Part shown: piece by piece, positions 10,247-19,609 of the stretch | Layout of the letters: each line of letters opens with the position of its first letter | Position numbering within the stretch: the first letter of the stretch is position 1 | NCBI RefSeq assembly: GCF_030812915.1 | Contig: NZ_JAUSTQ010000002.1 | Coordinates: forward strand, 248,001-312,000 | From: Alkalibacillus salilacus | GTDB lineage: Bacteria > Bacillota > Bacilli > Bacillales > Alkalibacillaceae | Length of the DNA stretch: 64,000 nt | Reading direction: 5' to 3' | Program-made: the position numbers and the translations under genes | The notes under the pieces: model-generated | Told to the model about the DNA's origin: nothing | What the model saw: only the letters and a program-made list of their open reading frames with translations | The model's database searches: none

Positions 10247-11047
10247 TTATTTAGCATAACCGAATAACCCTGTTAGACAATCATCTTCACTAAGCAAATC
10301 TTCATCTTCAATATAAACGTAGTGATAATGATTACGTTTGAATTCTTTAACAATATTCGATAATGAATAATTGGTATTTGCTCGTAATATACAAATTTGA
10401 TCCCGTTTAACTTGCCTTCGTAAATGGCGTGATAATAAGTGCTTTAATAAAAATCGATCTCTCTGTCTCCACAAAAACCAATTGTCTAAAATCAAAAAAA
10501 TTGAGATTCCCATCAATTGTAGGGAATACAACTGATTAATCCATAGTATACCATTTAAAAACAACAAAAAAACGATCGACCAAATAGCCATCATGATAAT
10601 GGTTCGATAAAATGAAAAATACCTCTGCAAAAACAACAATAATAAACGACCGCCATCCAATGGCATGACGGGAACCAAATTAAAAACTAAGATAGCTGAA
10701 TTCATCCAAAGTAATAACAGACTTAAAGCATCATTCAACCATAACATGTCCAAAACAATAATGACCGCATAAAGCCATATATGCTGCAAAGGCCCAGCAA
10801 TTGTTACGAGCCATTCTTCTTTTAAAGGACGATTATAATAATCCGATGTTTCCATGACACCACCAAATGGCCAAATCACTACCCGCGTAACATCCCACCC
10901 AAAGTATTTTGCAGTTAGAACATGTCCCATTTCATGAATCAACACAATGACTAATAAACATAATAACTCTAAAAACCAGCCAAACACGTAGGAAGTAGCA
11001 CCGACAATTAATAATAATGGATGTAATTCTACTATTCGTATTGTCAT
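10247..11047 (-). CDS. spoIVFB: Intramembrane metalloprotease SpoIVFB
   Basis: SpoIVFB is the site-2-type protease that cleaves pro-sigma-K in the mother-cell outer forespore membrane. The 266-aa polytopic protein has the zinc motif HEMGH at residues 38-42 and the third ligand in NLVPVMPLDGGR. A C-terminal CBS-like segment (LSNIVKEFKRNHYHYVYI) is also present, as in Bacillus SpoIVFB. Its ATG lies 1 nt past the spoIVFA stop, so translation is coupled. The two work as a complex, with SpoIVFA and BofA holding the protease inactive until signalled. Confidence 0.94.
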   Translation of the reverse strand: MTIRIVELHPLLLIVGATSYVFGWFLELLCLLVIVLIHEMGHVLTAKYFGWDVTRVVIWPFGGVMETSDYYNRPLKEEWLVTIAGPLQHIWLYAVIIVLDMLWLNDALSLLLLWMNSAILVFNLVPVMPLDGGRLLLLFLQRYFSFYRTIIMMAIWSIVFLLFLNGILWINQLYSLQLMGISIFLILDNWFLWRQRDRFLLKHLLSRHLRRQVKRDQICILRANTNYSLSNIVKEFKRNHYHYVYIEDEDLLSEDDCLTGLFGYAK

Positions 11048-11048
11048 T

Positions 11049-11792
11049 TTAACGACCTAAAATGACTGGTACTGGATCAACACTTTCATTTTGATTTTCA
11101 ACAGCAAAATACAGTGAAGCTTCTTCACTAGCCGCTTCAGGACTGATTGAACCTAAAGTGTCTGATGGACCAACAAATTGATAGTGGAAAACATCAATAG
11201 ATGATAAATGACCATACACTGTTTCACTTCCATCCTCATGTTGAACGACAATCGTTTTTCCAGTTTCTTCTTTATTACCCGCAAATAAAACCGTCCCTTT
11301 TTCTATCGGGTGAATCGTTTGTTCTTCCGTAATATCCACTAATAAGTGATCTTCCATCGAAGTAACCTGATTTTCATTTAAACCATTGACTAACATCGCT
11401 TGATTAGGTTCTGAAGGCTCATTAACTGGAGCATCAAACCCAGTTGACACAAACATCGTTGCTATATGCGAATCATACCAAGCCTGTACAGTAGCGAAAG
11501 GCAAGTCATCAGTTAATAACTGATCGACGTGAGAATCCATCTGATTAGCCCAACTCGAGTTTGACTGACTTAACAATAGGACACCTAAAAATAAAGCTAA
11601 TGCTAAGACACCTTTTCTTAAAAAGGACATCACATAAGTTGTCCAATTAAAATCATCAGATTGAGGAATAGATGTCATACCGTGCATTTCTTCATTTGAT
11701 GGTAACATATTAGGGTGTTGATGCAATTTCTTACGCTCTCTCAATTTACGTTTAGCAATGTCTTCTCTAATTTTTTCGACTCGTTTATTCAT
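11049..11792 (-). CDS. spoIVFA: Stage IV sporulation protein FA
   Basis: SpoIVFA anchors and regulates SpoIVFB and is cut by the forespore protease SpoIVB. The 247-aa protein has a basic N-terminus, one transmembrane helix near residues 60-78 (KGVLALALFLGVLLLS), and an extracellular degenerate M23/LytM-like domain (PIEKGTVLFAGNKEETGKTIVVQHEDG, YGHL). The Zn-binding residues of true M23 peptidases are mostly missing, as expected for a regulatory member. It is first in the spoIVFA-spoIVFB pair, immediately downstream of minD with a terminator between. Confidence 0.88.
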   Translation of the reverse strand: MNKRVEKIREDIAKRKLRERKKLHQHPNMLPSNEEMHGMTSIPQSDDFNWTTYVMSFLRKGVLALALFLGVLLLSQSNSSWANQMDSHVDQLLTDDLPFATVQAWYDSHIATMFVSTGFDAPVNEPSEPNQAMLVNGLNENQVTSMEDHLLVDITEEQTIHPIEKGTVLFAGNKEETGKTIVVQHEDGSETVYGHLSSIDVFHYQFVGPSDTLGSISPEAASEEASLYFAVENQNESVDPVPVILGR

Positions 11793-11869
11793 AGGCCACC
11801 ATTCCTTTTACCATTTGTACTAATCTATTCTTAGTAAAAAGAATTATGATGACCTAGACTACTACTACA

Positions 11870-11909
11870 CAAAAATTCCGGATAAATGCCTTACGCTTTA
11901 TCCGGAAAA
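11870..11909 (-). terminator. Terminator after minD
   Basis: TTCCGGATAAA and TTTATCCGGAA arms with a 9-nt loop are followed on the minus strand by TTTTTG. It separates minCD from spoIVFA. Confidence 0.85.
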
Positions 11910-11913
11910 GTTA

Positions 11914-12708
11914 TTACTTCATACCTAATAATTTTTTCATTTTAAGTAGGAAGCCTTTGTCTTCATCAAAAGACATTAACGGGACAGATTCCCCGAGAAT
12001 TCGCCTAGCTATATTACGGTATCCAATGGAGGCTTTCGTGTCTGGTTGAAATGCTACAGGATTACCATGGTGAGAGGCACGAATGACATCTTCATCATCC
12101 ATGATGACTCCTAATAAATCGATTGATAATGTTGACACGATATCATCAACCGCAAGCATATCACCACTATCCATCATATGTTTTCTAATACGATTGATGA
12201 CTAGATGAGTTGATTCTAAATTCTCCTGTTCTAGTAAACCTATAATTCGGTCAGCATCTCGAACACTTGATTTCTCAGGCGTCGTAACAACGACAGCTTT
12301 ATCAGCGCCTGCTACTGCATTTTTGTATCCTTGTTCGATCCCAGCTGGACAATCGATCAATATATAATCATAATCAGGTTTTAATTGCTCGACTAGTGAT
12401 TGAATGCCTTCTGGTGTTACTTCATTTTTATCACTTGATTGCGCAGCAGGAAGCAAATGAAGACAATCAAATCGTTTATCTTTTACAAGAGCTGCTTGTA
12501 GTTTACATTGACCTTCAATGACGTCAACAATATCAAAAATAATACGGTTCTCTAGTCCTAATATAACATCTAGATTCCGCAAGCCTATATCTGTATCAAT
12601 TAAACACACTTTTTTATCTTGTAAAGCTAAAGCTGTCCCAATATTAGCAGTGGTCGTCGTTTTTCCCACCCCACCTTTACCTGATGTGATGACGATTGAT
12701 TCTCCCAT
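11914..12708 (-). CDS. minD: Septum site-determining ATPase MinD
   Basis: MinD recruits MinC to the membrane to block FtsZ assembly near the poles. The 264-aa protein has the deviant Walker A GKGGVGKT at 10-17, IDTDIGLRNLD, and IDCPAGIEQGY. The end (GFLLKMKKLLGMK) is an amphipathic membrane-targeting helix. It begins one nucleotide after minC ends, so the pair is a tight operon. No MinE is expected; Bacillus uses DivIVA and MinJ instead. Confidence 0.97.
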   Translation of the reverse strand: MGESIVITSGKGGVGKTTTTANIGTALALQDKKVCLIDTDIGLRNLDVILGLENRIIFDIVDVIEGQCKLQAALVKDKRFDCLHLLPAAQSSDKNEVTPEGIQSLVEQLKPDYDYILIDCPAGIEQGYKNAVAGADKAVVVTTPEKSSVRDADRIIGLLEQENLESTHLVINRIRKHMMDSGDMLAVDDIVSTLSIDLLGVIMDDEDVIRASHHGNPVAFQPDTKASIGYRNIARRILGESVPLMSFDEDKGFLLKMKKLLGMK

Positions 12709-12709
12709 T

Positions 12710-13381
12710 TTAAAGTCCCCTTTCTGAAATATCCGTTAGATTTGGTCGGATTTTTTGAAGGTTATGTAGATCATCGAGTTCAATTTGGCTTGTTTCTTGA
12801 TTAATAAATGCAAACTCACGCTGTGATCCTTCAACCTCATAATCAGGTGCACGACTGAGTTGATCAGCTATACGAATTTGACTAGGATTCATATAAGAAG
12901 CAGCAACCACTTCATTAGCACCATCAGGAAACCCTGCATGAACTATACCACGTAATTGACCTAGTACAAAAACACTTCCTGAAGCTGTCACGGTTGCCCC
13001 TGGGTTAACATCACCAATAATAAATATATCCCCATTCTCATGTAACTCTTGTCCTGACCTTATTGTTTTGACATAAGGTTTCAATGTTAAATGATCATAC
13101 CAAGATCTTGCTTCCTCTTTTGAGATCACATTCGATTCAAATGATTTAATACCAATTGAATGTTGATCATTTAAGAGGTGACGGATTTCATCTTGCTGCC
13201 AGGTATCAAGTAAACGATTTTGTGTATGCACTTTAATACTTGTTCGTTGGTGGATCGCATCAGATTCTAATTGTTTATGGAGTTCTTCTAATAATTGATC
13301 GAACGAACATTGATCATCTAAGTAAACAATAATCCCTTCAGTTGTACCTTTCATTGTAAGGTATAAGTTCGTTTCTGTCAT
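12710..13381 (-). CDS. minC: Septum site-determining protein MinC
   Basis: MinC is the FtsZ inhibitor partnered with MinD. The 223-aa protein has an N-terminal FtsZ-interacting domain (LYLTMKGTTEGIIVYLDDQC) and a C-terminal beta-helical dimerisation domain (HENGDIFIIGDVNPGATVTASG and VFVLGQLRGIVHAG), both typical. It lies between mreD and minD, as in B. subtilis, where mreBCD and minCD are one operon. Confidence 0.95.
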   Translation of the reverse strand: MTETNLYLTMKGTTEGIIVYLDDQCSFDQLLEELHKQLESDAIHQRTSIKVHTQNRLLDTWQQDEIRHLLNDQHSIGIKSFESNVISKEEARSWYDHLTLKPYVKTIRSGQELHENGDIFIIGDVNPGATVTASGSVFVLGQLRGIVHAGFPDGANEVVAASYMNPSQIRIADQLSRAPDYEVEGSQREFAFINQETSQIELDDLHNLQKIRPNLTDISERGL

Positions 13382-13405
13382 AATGAGGACATCCTTTGAA
13401 TAAAA

Positions 13406-13927
13406 TTATTTCTCTAGTTCATATTTCCATTTCGTTAACATAGGCTTAGTTAATGGGTATAAGATGAGTAAACCGATCACATTCACAATTAAAGTAGGGA
13501 CAAGGCGTGTCGTTAGATATTCTTGGAATCCTATCATGACCTGACCAATTAAGAAATAAACGCCAAAAATGATAAGATCAGCTATGGCAACACCTAATAC
13601 AACAAATACTATTGAGACAAGAAAATTTTTGTGTAAGACACGTTTTAATAGGTGAATCACATATAATGACACACCATACCCCAGTAAATATACGCCTAGA
13701 ATAGATGTGAAGGTTAAATCTGTTAAAATAGCAAATGCTAGACCATTCATTAAGCCAACATAACTATGTTCACGATCATAAAAAATCATGACAATAATAG
13801 AAATGACAAGTGGCCAATGTGGTATGTATAACATACCATCTAAGAAAGTTGATGGAATAACTTCTGTTAAAACGCTTTGTAGAACCAATAAGATAAGCGT
13901 TATAAGCGGAAGTAGGAATATTTTCAT
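13406..13927 (-). CDS. mreD: Rod shape-determining protein MreD
   Basis: A 173-aa polytopic protein with about five hydrophobic segments and the FLDGMLYIPHWPLVISI and EHSYVGLMNGLAFAILTDL pattern of MreD, which links MreC/MreB to the elongasome in the membrane. Its start overlaps the mreC stop (ATGA), showing translational coupling. MreD is poorly conserved; position carries part of the call. Confidence 0.92.
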   Translation of the reverse strand: MKIFLLPLITLILLVLQSVLTEVIPSTFLDGMLYIPHWPLVISIIVMIFYDREHSYVGLMNGLAFAILTDLTFTSILGVYLLGYGVSLYVIHLLKRVLHKNFLVSIVFVVLGVAIADLIIFGVYFLIGQVMIGFQEYLTTRLVPTLIVNVIGLLILYPLTKPMLTKWKYELEK

Positions 13928-14793
13928 GACTCCTCATCCTCCTCGCTTGGTTCTACAGTCTGTAATTCACGGTCTACTACTTTGACTTGGTTAATATCAT
14001 TTAAATCTGCTGCAGGTTCAACATGAGCAATGCTTGTTAACCCATACTGATCTAATTCAATTGAACTGATTTCACCAATTAAAATTCCTCGCGGGAACAC
14101 ACCTCCTAAGCCTGATGTGACCACTGCCTGTCCTTCTTCTAACTCACTATCATCAGATAGGTCTCGAAAAATCAATTGATCATTTTCACTGTCATAACCT
14201 TCAATCATACCAAAGATATTTTCATTTTGATCGACTATGGCTGATACTTGATGTTCTGCACCAAAACCACTCAACAATTGAACGGTTGAAGTTAATTGTG
14301 AAGCATTAATCACTTTACCTACCATGCCTTTGGCGGTTTGAACAGCCATATTTTCTTGCACACCATGTTGACTTCCTTTATTGATTGTCACTTGTTGAAA
14401 CCAACGTTCAGAACTTCTAGCAATGACTGTCGCATTCAATGTTTCATAGTCACTAAGTGTTGTATCAACATCTGCCATGGCACGTAATTCTTCATTTTCT
14501 TTTTCTAGTTCATTAACTTCATATGCAAGTGATTTATAATCTTGTAACTCTTGTTTTAACACTTGATTTTGTTCATAAACTTGACGCATATCTGATACAG
14601 AGCCAGTAAAATCAGCTATTGCACCAATTGGTTTATGAAGTACACTTTGAAACAACCCGACCGTGTCATGCGCAAATTGTGCGGGTACACTAGACGAACC
14701 ATCTGACCTTAATGAATAACCAATCAAACTAACAATAATAATAATACTTAATAAAAAGACAATTAACTTTCGCTTTCTTAAAAATGATGGCAT
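13924..14793 (-). CDS. mreC: Rod shape-determining protein MreC
   Basis: MreC is the bitopic scaffold of the cell-wall elongation complex. The 289-aa protein has an N-terminal transmembrane helix (KLIVFLLSIIIIVSLIGYSL), a coiled coil (VYEQNQVLKQELQDYKSLAY onward) and two beta-barrel domains with the VIARSSERWFQQVTINKGS motif. The ATG at 14793 (MPSFLRKRK) follows AAGGTG at good spacing, while the frame extends another 14 codons upstream into the mreB end without a better site. Confidence 0.94.
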   Translation of the reverse strand: MPSFLRKRKLIVFLLSIIIIVSLIGYSLRSDGSSSVPAQFAHDTVGLFQSVLHKPIGAIADFTGSVSDMRQVYEQNQVLKQELQDYKSLAYEVNELEKENEELRAMADVDTTLSDYETLNATVIARSSERWFQQVTINKGSQHGVQENMAVQTAKGMVGKVINASQLTSTVQLLSGFGAEHQVSAIVDQNENIFGMIEGYDSENDQLIFRDLSDDSELEEGQAVVTSGLGGVFPRGILIGEISSIELDQYGLTSIAHVEPAADLNDINQVKVVDRELQTVEPSEEDEES

Positions 14794-14815
14794 ATTTTGA
14801 CACCTTCTCTTAATG

Positions 14816-15850
14816 TTACGTATTCTCTGCTGCAATATTAGTAGTGCTTCTGATGTAATCTATATGTTTAATAGCTTCGCCTGTTCCTTTAACAACAGAT
14901 GTCATTGGGTCTTCCGTAATAAATACAGGAAGGTCAACTTCTTTCTTAATCATATTTGCTAATCCATCAAGAAGTGCTCCACCACCAGTTAAAATTATTC
15001 CCCGGGACATAATATCGTTTGATATTTCAGGTGGAGCGGTAGCTAACGTATCAATAACCGTACTAACAATTTGTTGAGCAGTTTTCTCTATTACTGACAT
15101 AATCTCTCCACGTGTTACCGTTACGGTTTCTGGTAGACCTGTAATTAAGTCACGACCCTTAACAACCATTTTACCACGATTGTCATCCATTTTTGCAGAG
15201 GCTAGATCAATTTTTAATTTTTCTGCAGTCGAATTTCCAATAGCAAGACTATAAGTTAATCTTATATATCCTTGAATCTCTTCATTGAGATAATCTCCTG
15301 CCACTCTAATTGATTGGCTACTAACAATACCACCTAAAGAAATAATGGCAACTTCTGTTGTTCCACCACCAATATCTACAATCATATTACCAGTTGGTTC
15401 CCACACAGGCAAACCAGCACCTATAGCGGCTGCAAACGGCTCAGAGATTATATAAACTTCTTTAGCACCTGCCTGTTTTGCTGCATCCAATACAGCTCGT
15501 TTTTCTACTTTAGTTGCCCCAGATGGCACGCAAATTATGATATACGGTTTTCTGGACCAGATGGTTTCCATATTATAAACACGCCCAATAAAAGATTGAA
15601 TCATCTGGGCTGTTATTTCAAAATCCGCAATAACTCCTTCTTTTAATGGTCGAATGATTTCGATATCTCGTGGCGAACGCCCAATCATACTTTTTGCTTC
15701 GTTACCAACAGCTATAATCTCATTTGAAGGCATCTGTCTTGCGACTACAGTCGGTTCGTTTAAAACAATCCCTTTCCCCTTAATATATACCAACGTATTA
15801 GCAGTCCCTAAATCAATCGCTATTTCACGATTAAACAATGTTGTTCCCAA
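14816..15850 (-). CDS. mreB: Rod shape-determining actin homologue MreB
   Basis: MreB filaments orient wall synthesis. Conserved actin-fold motifs are present: IAIDLGTANTLVYIKGKG (phosphate 1), NMIVDIGGGTTEVAII (phosphate 2) and GIILTGGGALLDG (adenosine). The start chosen is a TTG at 15850 (LGTTLFNREIAID), 9 nt after GAGGGG; it gives 344 aa and aligns with the family N-terminus. The frame is open to 15925 but the extra residues are hydrophobic and unlike MreB. First gene of mreBCD-minCD. Confidence 0.95.
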   Translation of the reverse strand: MGTTLFNREIAIDLGTANTLVYIKGKGIVLNEPTVVARQMPSNEIIAVGNEAKSMIGRSPRDIEIIRPLKEGVIADFEITAQMIQSFIGRVYNMETIWSRKPYIIICVPSGATKVEKRAVLDAAKQAGAKEVYIISEPFAAAIGAGLPVWEPTGNMIVDIGGGTTEVAIISLGGIVSSQSIRVAGDYLNEEIQGYIRLTYSLAIGNSTAEKLKIDLASAKMDDNRGKMVVKGRDLITGLPETVTVTRGEIMSVIEKTAQQIVSTVIDTLATAPPEISNDIMSRGIILTGGGALLDGLANMIKKEVDLPVFITEDPMTSVVKGTGEAIKHIDYIRSTTNIAAENT

Positions 15851-15911
15851 TCTTGATCGCCCCTCTAATATAAGTGTTACTATAACGTACGCTGTCAACA
15901 AACGAAACATG

Positions 15912-15953
15912 AATAAGCACCACAACTTTATGCATAGACCTCCGTGTGGTGCT
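15912..15953 (-). terminator. Hairpin between radC and mreB
   Basis: AGCACCACA (15953-15945 on the minus strand) pairs with TGTGGTGCT (15924-15916) around a 20-nt loop, followed by TATTC. The tail has few T residues, so it may be a weak terminator for radC or a leader structure of mreB. A TTGACA lies just downstream at about 15899. Confidence 0.4.
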
Positions 15954-16054
15954 GAAATATTAAGTATTTATATTATACGGTATAACACGATAATTAGATA
16001 GATAAAGACTTGATGAAAATGCAATATAAGGCTAATGGACTGGAGATAAGTCCT

Positions 16055-16744
16055 TTATAAATAACCCTTTTCTTTTAAGGAAATAAACTTTTGGTCTCCT
16101 ATAACTAAGTGATCGAGCAGTTCAATTCCAATCACTTTTCCAGATTCATATAACCGACGTGTTACTTGGATATCTTCATTAGATGGAGAGGGATCACCTG
16201 AAGGGTGGTTGTGGGCACAAATAACGGAGGCAGCGGAACGTTTAATGGCTTCTTTGAACACTTCTCTTGGATGGACTATAGAAGAATTTAAGCTCCCGAT
16301 AAAAATCGTTTGCCTGTGAATGATTTGGTTTTTGGTATTCAGATAAAGCGCAACAAAATGCTCTTGATGCAACCCTCTAAAGTCTTCCATCAAGAAATTC
16401 GCACCATCTTCAGGGCTTTTAACCACATATTGCTCACGGGCTTTGTAAGTTTGAATACGTTTCCCTAGTTCAAGCGCAGCCATTAATTGTATGGCTTTCG
16501 CGTTGCCAATCCCTGTGATCGTAGTTAGTTCATTTATCGTTGCATCTCTTAATAATGAAATACCTTCAAAATGCTTTAATACATTCGTCGCAAGTGACAA
16601 AGAAGAGAAACCTTTCGACCCACTCCCTAGCAAAATTGCGATTAACTCTTGGTTAGATAATGCAGGTGCTCCCACTTCCATCAGACGCTCTCGCGGCCGC
16701 TCACTTTCAGGTACATCTCGGATCATAATAGAGTGATTACTCAT
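16055..16744 (-). CDS. radC: RadC family JAB1/MPN-domain protein
   Basis: A 229-aa protein with an N-terminal helix-hairpin-helix part (ITGIGNAKAIQLMAALELG) and a C-terminal MPN+ domain containing HNHPSGDPSPS, the metal-binding JAMM-like motif. The cellular role is unsettled; the old DNA-repair assignment of E. coli RadC was withdrawn. It keeps its Bacillus place upstream of mreB. The maf gene that normally precedes it is missing. Confidence 0.94.
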   Translation of the reverse strand: MSNHSIMIRDVPESERPRERLMEVGAPALSNQELIAILLGSGSKGFSSLSLATNVLKHFEGISLLRDATINELTTITGIGNAKAIQLMAALELGKRIQTYKAREQYVVKSPEDGANFLMEDFRGLHQEHFVALYLNTKNQIIHRQTIFIGSLNSSIVHPREVFKEAIKRSAASVICAHNHPSGDPSPSNEDIQVTRRLYESGKVIGIELLDHLVIGDQKFISLKEKGYL

Positions 16745-16897
16745 TGGAAAACCCCTTTCAGTTCTTAAGTTAGCTTTATTATAATGAAACTCCTCTTAAG
16801 AAACAAAAAGGGAAAAGGCTATTTTCTAGGGTGCTGATAAGGTTTTCGACAGGTAAACATGTCATCACAAAACAAATAATCCAAGATAATCGTTTTT

Positions 16898-17704
16898 TTA
16901 TGAAATTGATTCAAATAATAGATTCAATGTTAAAAACATTGTTGCTCGATTTAGCAACGCGCCAGAATCACCATCGGACTCTCTTGTCGTTAAATTAATC
17001 AGTTCATTTACGTATTGATCATCTTCCATAGATTGCGGATAATTACCAAGCCAACTTGTTAATTCCTCTTCCCACTCAGCATTTAAATCAGAAACTTCTA
17101 ACAACGATCGGCCTTCATCTAACCATGCTTCGTTATTCTCAGTAGATGAAACCGTTTTTTCTTCAAAGGTCCAGGACGTCAAATAATAGCCATCATTTTG
17201 ATTCAAATCTTTTGACTCTAAATATTTCTCAATAACTGATTGATCTACAGATTCATGAAGAGCACTAGTTAATAAATAAAATTGATCTTGGCGAGGAACC
17301 ACAACGGACGGTACGGTATTTAATGATGCTTGGAAAGAACTTGCATTTTCCTCCGTACTAAATACACCTAGTTGAAAGACTTCATAGTTACCACCACCAT
17401 ACTGAATGGATTCGCTATCAGAATTATTTTCAGTTGAGTCTTCGTCATCTGCTGTTACTGGCGTTGGATCATCTTGAGTTTGAGTTGTAGCTGGATTAGA
17501 GATATCTAAAAAGATAAGCATACCTATACCAAATACTGCACCTACAATTAAAGCAAAAAAAGCAGATTTCAAAATGGTCCAAAGAGATAGTTTTGATATA
17601 GTTTTCTTCTTTGACTTCGGTGTTAATACTTTTTCATATGGGTTCTTTTCAGATTGCTTATTATGTTGTTGAATCGCTACTTTAACTTTTTTTCGTTCTT
17701 CCAT
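16898..17704 (-). CDS. spoIIB: SpoIIB-like sporulation protein
   Basis: A 268-aa bitopic protein: basic cytoplasmic N-terminus, one transmembrane helix at about 47-70 (LKSAFFALIVGAVFGIGMLI), an acidic Thr/Asp/Ser linker, and a SPOR-like domain (YEVFQLGVFSTEENASSFQASL) that binds septal peptidoglycan. SpoIIB helps septal wall thinning and engulfment in B. subtilis and is encoded upstream of maf-radC-mreB. Sequence conservation of the family is low, so the name rests on architecture plus synteny. Confidence 0.8.
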   Translation of the reverse strand: MEERKKVKVAIQQHNKQSEKNPYEKVLTPKSKKKTISKLSLWTILKSAFFALIVGAVFGIGMLIFLDISNPATTQTQDDPTPVTADDEDSTENNSDSESIQYGGGNYEVFQLGVFSTEENASSFQASLNTVPSVVVPRQDQFYLLTSALHESVDQSVIEKYLESKDLNQNDGYYLTSWTFEEKTVSSTENNEAWLDEGRSLLEVSDLNAEWEEELTSWLGNYPQSMEDDQYVNELINLTTRESDGDSGALLNRATMFLTLNLLFESIS

Positions 17705-17800
17705 AAGCCAACCACCTTCACTAATGTTAAGACAAGCCTAGCATAGTATTAACGAAAAAATGCACATTATTTGTCAAAGCACTTCGTCAATTTTGGACAA

Positions 17801-17845
17801 TAAAAAACTGATTAAACGAACCTTTTAAGTTCATTTAATCAGTTC
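17801..17845 (-). terminator. Terminator after the GGDEF gene
   Basis: AACTGATTAAATGAAC and GTTCGTTTAATCAGTT form a long stem with one mismatch (G-T allowed) around TTAAAAG, followed on the minus strand by TTTTAT. Confidence 0.85.
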
Positions 17846-17848
17846 ATT

Positions 17849-19573
17849 TTAAATTGCTTGTTCAGCAGATGCGACGCAATTCTTTCCATTACGTTTTGCA
17901 CCAACATACATAGAACGATCTGCTTGTCTTATTAGTTCATCTGGTGATTCGCAGTGATCTGGATAAGTTGCGACACCCACACTAGCCGTAACATAAAGGT
18001 CAATTGGTTCGTCCTGTTTAAGCATATGACTTTTGACATTAAAAGACTCTTGAGAAATCATAGAACGGATCGATTCCGCAAACATAACTGCTTCTTCATG
18101 GCTGTATCCTTTGATTAAAACAGTAAATTCTTCTCCTCCATATCTCGCAACGAGCCCTTGTTCACCTACAAATGCTTCAATTCGTTGTGCTAATTCAATT
18201 AACACTTCATTACCTGCCTCATGCCCGTAAGTATCATTTAATTTTTTAAATGAATCAAGGTCAAACAGAATGACAGATAGTTTTTCCGTAGACTCTTTCT
18301 CTTCTAAATCTAGTGCATAACTTTCTAAATGCTCAGTAAAATATCGGTAATTATATAAACCTGTCAGACGGTCACGCTGGCTTTTATTCTTTTCTGATTG
18401 ATAGTGACGAGCATTTTCGATCGCTACTGAGAGGAAGTTACCTAAAATTTCTAACAACATAAGATGATATTTCTCATAAGCATGTTTCCGTTTAGACGCT
18501 ATGACTAAAACGCCAACCGTTAAATTATTTCTTAAGATCGGAACGCCCACTACACTATTAACTTCATCAGGAATTTCTAAATTCGAAATCTTATCAATTT
18601 GACTACGTTTAACTAGAATATGAGGCGATTTGTCTTGATAAATCATACCAGCAAATCCTTCTCCATATTCTAAAGAAATATCTTCTAGTTGTTTGGATTC
18701 ATCATCACTAACATAACGAATCATGTTCATTGAACGAGATGAATTCGTTATGTCATATACATAGATGTAGGACATAGGTATTAATTCATGCACCTTGGCC
18801 ACAAAGGTATCTAATACATCTTTAACATTCAACTTCTTAGAAAGTTCGTGTCCAATATTACTCGTGTCGTGTAAATAGCGATTAATACGTCTTCCTTTAT
18901 GGTGAGTCGAAATGACTACTGATAATAGAATAGCTGGGAATCCAACAATGAGTATGGCTGCAAGGCCTATTTGTAAATAAAGAATATACAAAATCAAACC
19001 TATCGGAAAAATCATGGCTGTCACGCCACTATCGACTAATAATGATCTAGGAACACCTTCGAACTTGTTCCCTTTTACATAAACATCAATAAGCGCTAAC
19101 AAGATTTGATTCACTGCAATAGAACCGATTATATAACCCACTAAAGGTATGATTTGATCCATGGTATTTAATGTTAAAACGCCATGAGTTCCGCCCAATG
19201 CATAATAAACAACTGCGGCAAATATGGACGTCAAAAATAACATCGTCGAATTTGTCGCTATTCGGTAAAACTCTGTTTTCTTTAAACGAATCTTTATGAA
19301 TAGAGCAATTAATGCTAATTGAGTTAGAATGATTTCAGCAAACAGGCCAAAATATAAGAACACCGCAAAACTAACACCATTTATAAAGAATATCGTAATT
19401 GAACCGACTTGAATCGGAAAAACTGCCACAGCACACATAACAATCGCAAAAGCAATAATGTCGAACCAATATCCAGTAAAATTCGGCTCAATAGTAAAAT
19501 AAAGATAAATCATAGATGGCGGAAAAATGGCCAACCAAATCAGCCAAATACTAATATTTTTCTTATCAGACAT
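17849..19573 (-). CDS. Membrane-bound GAF-GGDEF diguanylate cyclase
   Basis: A 574-aa protein likely to make cyclic di-GMP from GTP. Residues 1-205 hold about six to seven transmembrane helices. A GAF-type domain follows at about 230-395 (LDTFVAKVHELIPMSYIYVY, VVGVPILRNNLTVGVLVIAS). The GGDEF domain fills 405-574, with LTGLYNYRYF, FDLDSFKKLNDTYGHEAGNE and the active-site GGEEF at 479-483. No RxxD inhibitory site is seen just upstream of GGEEF, so product inhibition may be absent. It sits between folC and spoIIB, where B. subtilis has comC. Confidence 0.9.
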   Translation of the reverse strand: MSDKKNISIWLIWLAIFPPSMIYLYFTIEPNFTGYWFDIIAFAIVMCAVAVFPIQVGSITIFFINGVSFAVFLYFGLFAEIILTQLALIALFIKIRLKKTEFYRIATNSTMLFLTSIFAAVVYYALGGTHGVLTLNTMDQIIPLVGYIIGSIAVNQILLALIDVYVKGNKFEGVPRSLLVDSGVTAMIFPIGLILYILYLQIGLAAILIVGFPAILLSVVISTHHKGRRINRYLHDTSNIGHELSKKLNVKDVLDTFVAKVHELIPMSYIYVYDITNSSRSMNMIRYVSDDESKQLEDISLEYGEGFAGMIYQDKSPHILVKRSQIDKISNLEIPDEVNSVVGVPILRNNLTVGVLVIASKRKHAYEKYHLMLLEILGNFLSVAIENARHYQSEKNKSQRDRLTGLYNYRYFTEHLESYALDLEEKESTEKLSVILFDLDSFKKLNDTYGHEAGNEVLIELAQRIEAFVGEQGLVARYGGEEFTVLIKGYSHEEAVMFAESIRSMISQESFNVKSHMLKQDEPIDLYVTASVGVATYPDHCESPDELIRQADRSMYVGAKRNGKNCVASAEQAI

Positions 19574-19609
19574 ATGTAGGCTCCTTTAACCCTGATTTCG
19601 ACCTTACTA

